Below the pieces are notes generated by a model. It saw only the letters and a program-made list of their open reading frames with translations, searched no databases and had not been told where the DNA came from. 16,470 bases of DNA from Streptosporangiaceae bacterium (GTDB lineage: Bacteria; Actinomycetota; Actinomycetes; Streptosporangiales; Streptosporangiaceae): assembly GCA_030039095.1 (NCBI GenBank), contig JASHQP010000802.1:1-16470 (forward strand). The letters are read 5' to 3'. The position numbers and the translations under genes were made by a program. Each line of letters starts with the position of its first letter. Position 1 is the first letter of the stretch. Below, one piece after another: positions 14,017-16,470 of the stretch.

Positions 14017-14747
14017 CATGGTCACCGCCGATCCACGACCTGACCAGGCCGCTGACGCACGACACCCTGATCGCGCTGGCCGGCAGGCTCGGGGTCGGCG
14101 ATGCCGCGGTCAAGGAGCTGGAATTCTCCTGGCTGCGAAGCTGGGAGCAGGGCGACAACGGCGCGCAGTGCCAGTGGACGCTGAACGATCATTTCGGCAC
14201 CCACGTCGACGCGCCCAGCCACGTCGTCCGCGGCGCCCCGAGCGTCGACGAGCTCGATCTCACGAGGCTGTTCGGTGAGGCCGCGGTTATCGACTGCTCC
14301 TACGCCAGAGGGCGTGGGCTGACCGGCAGCGACTTCGCCCGGGCGCGCCCGGGCGTCCGTCGCGGTGACATCGTGCTGGTCTACTCCGGCGAGGAGCCGG
14401 GCACTCCCGACGAGTACCTGGTCAGCCAGACGTATGTCACCCCGGAGGGCGCGCAGTGGCTGGTGGACGCCGGTGTGCACGCCGTAGGCGTGGAGCCATT
14501 CGGCTTCGAGCACGTCTACGAGGGCGTCTGCGTCCGCCGCTGTTACCGTCCCGAGGTTGCCGATCCCTGGCCTGCGCACCGCATATGCCTGTCCGCGGGG
14601 ATCTACATCATCGAGGGCCTGACGAATCTGGCCGGCCTGGCCGGTCGGCGGGTGCGGTTCTGTGGACTGCCGCTGCCGGTGCCGAACTCGAGCGGGTCCC
14701 CGATCCGGGCGATCGCGTGGGAAGACAGCCCGGCAGAGGGCCAGTGA
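14013..14747 (+). CDS. Cyclase family metal-dependent hydrolase (kynurenine formamidase-like)
   Basis: A 244-residue protein of the Cyclase (Pfam 04199) superfamily. The metal-binding motif HFGTHVDAPSH at 60-70 supplies His60, His64, Asp66 and His70, and the C-terminal AHRICLSAGIYIIEGLTNLAGL contains the conserved late His and Glu of the family. Members open amide or lactam bonds, for example N-formylkynurenine formamidase (KynB), isatin hydrolase and carbamoyl- or ester-cleaving relatives. It is somewhat longer than KynB and the isolated motif does not separate these. Four-base overlap with the aminotransferase and one-base overlap with the amidase show strict co-translation, so it should act in one pathway with them. 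Confidence 0.9.
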   Translation: MTWSPPIHDLTRPLTHDTLIALAGRLGVGDAAVKELEFSWLRSWEQGDNGAQCQWTLNDHFGTHVDAPSHVVRGAPSVDELDLTRLFGEAAVIDCSYARGRGLTGSDFARARPGVRRGDIVLVYSGEEPGTPDEYLVSQTYVTPEGAQWLVDAGVHAVGVEPFGFEHVYEGVCVRRCYRPEVADPWPAHRICLSAGIYIIEGLTNLAGLAGRRVRFCGLPLPVPNSSGSPIRAIAWEDSPAEGQ

Positions 14748-16246
14748 TGGCAACCGGGGAGGCAAGCGCCCGGCTGCCGGTGACCGCCTGGTCAGCACTG
14801 GCCATTGCCGCCCAGGTCAGGAACCGCACGATCACGGCGACCGAGGTGCTCGAAGCCCATCTGGAACAGGTCCGAATCCAGAACCCAGCGCTGAACGCCA
14901 TCGTCACGCTCGCCGAGGACGAGGCGCGCGAACACGCCGCGAACATCGACTCCTCGATCGCGGCCGGTGCCGCTCCCGGGCCGCTGGCCGGCGTGCCGTT
15001 CACGGTCAAGGACCTGATCGCCACGCGTGGCGTGCGGTCGACCGCGGGGAGCCTGATCCTGCGCGACCACGTACCGGCCTGGGGAGCCACGGCGGTCGAG
15101 CGGCTGCACGCGGCGGACGCGGTCCTGCTCGGCAAGGCCAACTGCCCGGAGTTCGGGCTGGCCGTGCACACCGGGAACCGGCTGTTCGGCGAGACGCTGA
15201 GCCCGCTCGGTCCCGGCCTGAGCCCTGCCGGCTCGAGCGGGGGAGACGCGTCCGCGGTGGCCTCCGGCATGGCCGCGTTCGGCATCGGCACCGACTACGG
15301 CGGGTCGATCCGGGTTCCCGCTCACTGCACCGGCTTGGCCGCGCTGCGGCCCACGCCCGGGCTGATCCCTGGCACCGGGCAGGTTCCCTTCCCTCCCTGG
15401 CCCAGCCCCTTCCCGCCCTGGCCCAGCCCCTTCCCGCCCTGGCCCGCGCCCGTTCGGCCCGCCCCGCCCGTTCCGCCGGGCACGTCGCTGCAGGCCAGAC
15501 TGCAGTCGATCGCCCCGATCGCGCGCCGGGTCGGCGATCTCTGGCCGCTGCTGCAGGTGATGGCGGGTCCTGACGGAATCGACGGCAACGCTGTGCCAGC
15601 GACGCTCGGCCACCCCGACCGGGTCAGCGTGACCGGCCTCGGCGTGGCCTGGTGCGCGGGCGACGGGAGCTTCCCGGTCCGCGCCGACCTGGCTGCGGCC
15701 GTCGAGTCCGCGGCGAACGCGCTGGCGGGCCTGGGAGCCAGGGTCATCGCCTGCCGCCCGCCAGGACTCGACCGGGCCGAGCGGGTTTACGCGGCGCTGC
15801 GCGGCATCGAGGGACTCCCGGAGCACCGGGCCCTCGCGGCCGGCCGGGAGGCCGATCTGACCGGCTACGCACGCGAACTGATCTATGCGGAGCCGGGCCG
15901 TCCGGCCCGGCCGGCCGCGCTGCGGGAGCTGACTGCGGCTGCCGATGATCTCCGTGCCGAGGTCGCCGCGTTCATGCGGCAGTGGCCGATTCTGCTCATG
16001 CCGGTGGCATCGGTCCCGGCCTTCCCGCCAGATACGGCCGAATTCCGGGTTGATGGTCGCGTGCTGAGCGGGGCGCAGATGGAGAGCTGCTGCCGGGCGG
16101 TGACCTTGCTCGGGACACCGGCCGCCGTCGTGCGCTGGGGCGTGTCCAGGGACGGGCTGCCGGTCGGAGTGCAGGTGGTGGGGAGACCGTTTCACGATGC
16201 CGAGGCGATTGCGGTCGCGGCGGCACTGGAACGCCATGTCGAGTAG
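14747..16246 (+). CDS. Amidase signature family hydrolase with Pro/Trp heptad repeat
   Basis: A 499-residue amidase-signature enzyme hydrolysing a C-N amide bond with a Ser-cisSer-Lys triad. Lys88 lies in GVPFTVKDL, cis-Ser163 in AGSSGGDASAVASG and the nucleophile Ser187 in GTDYGGSIRVPA. The final domain has PVGVQVVGRPFHDAEAI, the usual C-terminal motif, so the enzyme looks intact. Between residues 215 and 235, in the substrate-side loop where relatives have a short segment, it carries three copies of Phe-Pro-Pro-Trp-Pro-(Ser/Ala)-Pro and a further Pro-rich stretch to about 245. The ATG overlaps the cyclase stop by one base (TGATG). The substrate is unknown: arylacetamide, allophanate/oxamate-type and peptide-amide amidases share the fold. 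Confidence 0.95.
   Translation: MATGEASARLPVTAWSALAIAAQVRNRTITATEVLEAHLEQVRIQNPALNAIVTLAEDEAREHAANIDSSIAAGAAPGPLAGVPFTVKDLIATRGVRSTAGSLILRDHVPAWGATAVERLHAADAVLLGKANCPEFGLAVHTGNRLFGETLSPLGPGLSPAGSSGGDASAVASGMAAFGIGTDYGGSIRVPAHCTGLAALRPTPGLIPGTGQVPFPPWPSPFPPWPSPFPPWPAPVRPAPPVPPGTSLQARLQSIAPIARRVGDLWPLLQVMAGPDGIDGNAVPATLGHPDRVSVTGLGVAWCAGDGSFPVRADLAAAVESAANALAGLGARVIACRPPGLDRAERVYAALRGIEGLPEHRALAAGREADLTGYARELIYAEPGRPARPAALRELTAAADDLRAEVAAFMRQWPILLMPVASVPAFPPDTAEFRVDGRVLSGAQMESCCRAVTLLGTPAAVVRWGVSRDGLPVGVQVVGRPFHDAEAIAVAAALERHVE
15389..15451 (+). repeat. In-frame 21-bp tandem repeat, three copies, inside the amidase
   Basis: Three consecutive 21-bp units begin at 15389, 15410 and 15431, each encoding FPPWPSP or, in the last, FPPWPAP. 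The units differ only at a few bases (cct/ccg in the third codon, changes at the end of the last), so expansion looks relatively recent. Because 21 is a multiple of three, copy-number change would keep the frame and alter only loop length. Confidence 0.95.
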
Positions 16247-16303
16247 GCTCCGGGATCGCCGAGTATCCGGCCGAGAGGCGGCTCAGCGGCGGTGGGAGGG
16301 CGA

Positions 16304-16470
16304 GTGACCGAGTCTTCCGAGACCCATCTGCAGGCTGTTGGTGTCCTGACCAAAGCCGAAGCGGCCTACCAGGAGCTCAGGAAGCGGATCCTCTCGGGCT
16401 CGCTCGCGCCCGGTGCGACGATCAACCAGGAGCGCCTCGCCGCCGACCTGGGACTGTCGATCACGCCGCT
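16304..16470 (+). CDS. GntR family transcriptional regulator, N-terminal part only
   Basis: The start of a regulator cut by the window end; 55 residues are visible. AYQELRKRILSGSLAPGATINQERLAADLGLSITPL is the winged helix-turn-helix of the GntR family (FadR/FCD-type spacing), with the recognition helix just reached. The GTG start has GGGAGG seven bases upstream. It follows the amidase by 57 bp on the same strand and is probably cotranscribed with, and the regulator of, the permease-aminotransferase-cyclase-amidase cassette. The effector-binding domain, which would show whether it is an FCD or UTRA type, lies outside the window. Confidence 0.92.
   Translation, partial: MTESSETHLQAVGVLTKAEAAYQELRKRILSGSLAPGATINQERLAADLGLSITP

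Noticed and set aside
14013..14747. Firm naming of the cyclase gene as kynB
   Set aside because: The HxGTHxDxPxH motif is shared by isatin hydrolase and other cyclases, and no other kynurenine-pathway gene is in view.
15389..15451. CRISPR-like or regulatory repeat
   Set aside because: Units are contiguous without spacers and lie in frame inside an intact amidase.

Overview
The window is very GC-rich, uses many GTG starts and has tightly packed or overlapping genes with long spurious antisense ORFs. The gene families are typical of Actinomycetota (NagZ-like GH3 plus serine hydrolase plus RpiR regulator; an oxidative purine catabolic cluster). I read it as chromosomal DNA of a filamentous or soil actinomycete. 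I cannot name the genus. There is no insertion sequence, tRNA, rRNA or CRISPR array, and no gap above 300 bp without a gene.

Region 1 (1-4157), cell-wall sugar recycling plus an intruder. The C-terminal end of a glycoside hydrolase family 3 protein overlaps by one base a cytoplasmic-looking SxxK serine hydrolase. Convergent to these lies a class A FAD monooxygenase (minus strand). It is divergent from a MurR/RpiR-type SIS-domain regulator, with an AT-rich, near-palindromic promoter region between them. The hydrolases and the RpiR regulator suggest muropeptide or amino-sugar recycling; the monooxygenase is the odd gene.

Region 2 (4193-5033, minus strand). A 61-residue Trp-containing small protein with a strong ribosome site and a TetR/AcrR regulator that is divergent from the purine genes.

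Region 3 (5219-11247, plus strand), purine/urate catabolism. An NCS1 permease is followed by OHCU decarboxylase, 5-hydroxyisourate hydrolase and uricase, which together take urate to (S)-allantoin. After an 80-bp gap with possible hairpins come the FAD and 2Fe-2S subunits of a xanthine-dehydrogenase-type molybdenum hydroxylase, then an 8-oxoguanine deaminase-like amidohydrolase whose predicted product is urate. The molybdopterin-binding catalytic subunit is absent from the window. The divergent TetR/permease intergenic region holds a GTTAC-N6-GTTAC direct repeat resembling the actinobacterial GlnR box, which would fit use of purines as a nitrogen source.

Region 4 (11382-16470, plus strand), an unassigned catabolic cassette. 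APC amino-acid-type permease, PLP aminotransferase, cyclase/kynurenine-formamidase-like hydrolase and amidase-signature hydrolase overlap end to end, followed 57 bp later by the start of a GntR regulator cut by the window end. The set looks like uptake and stepwise opening, deamidation and deamination of a nitrogenous amide or amino-acid-like compound, whose identity the sequence does not reveal. The amidase carries an unusual perfect-period Phe-Pro-Pro-Trp-Pro heptad repeat. This cassette and its repeat are the best candidates here for undescribed biology.
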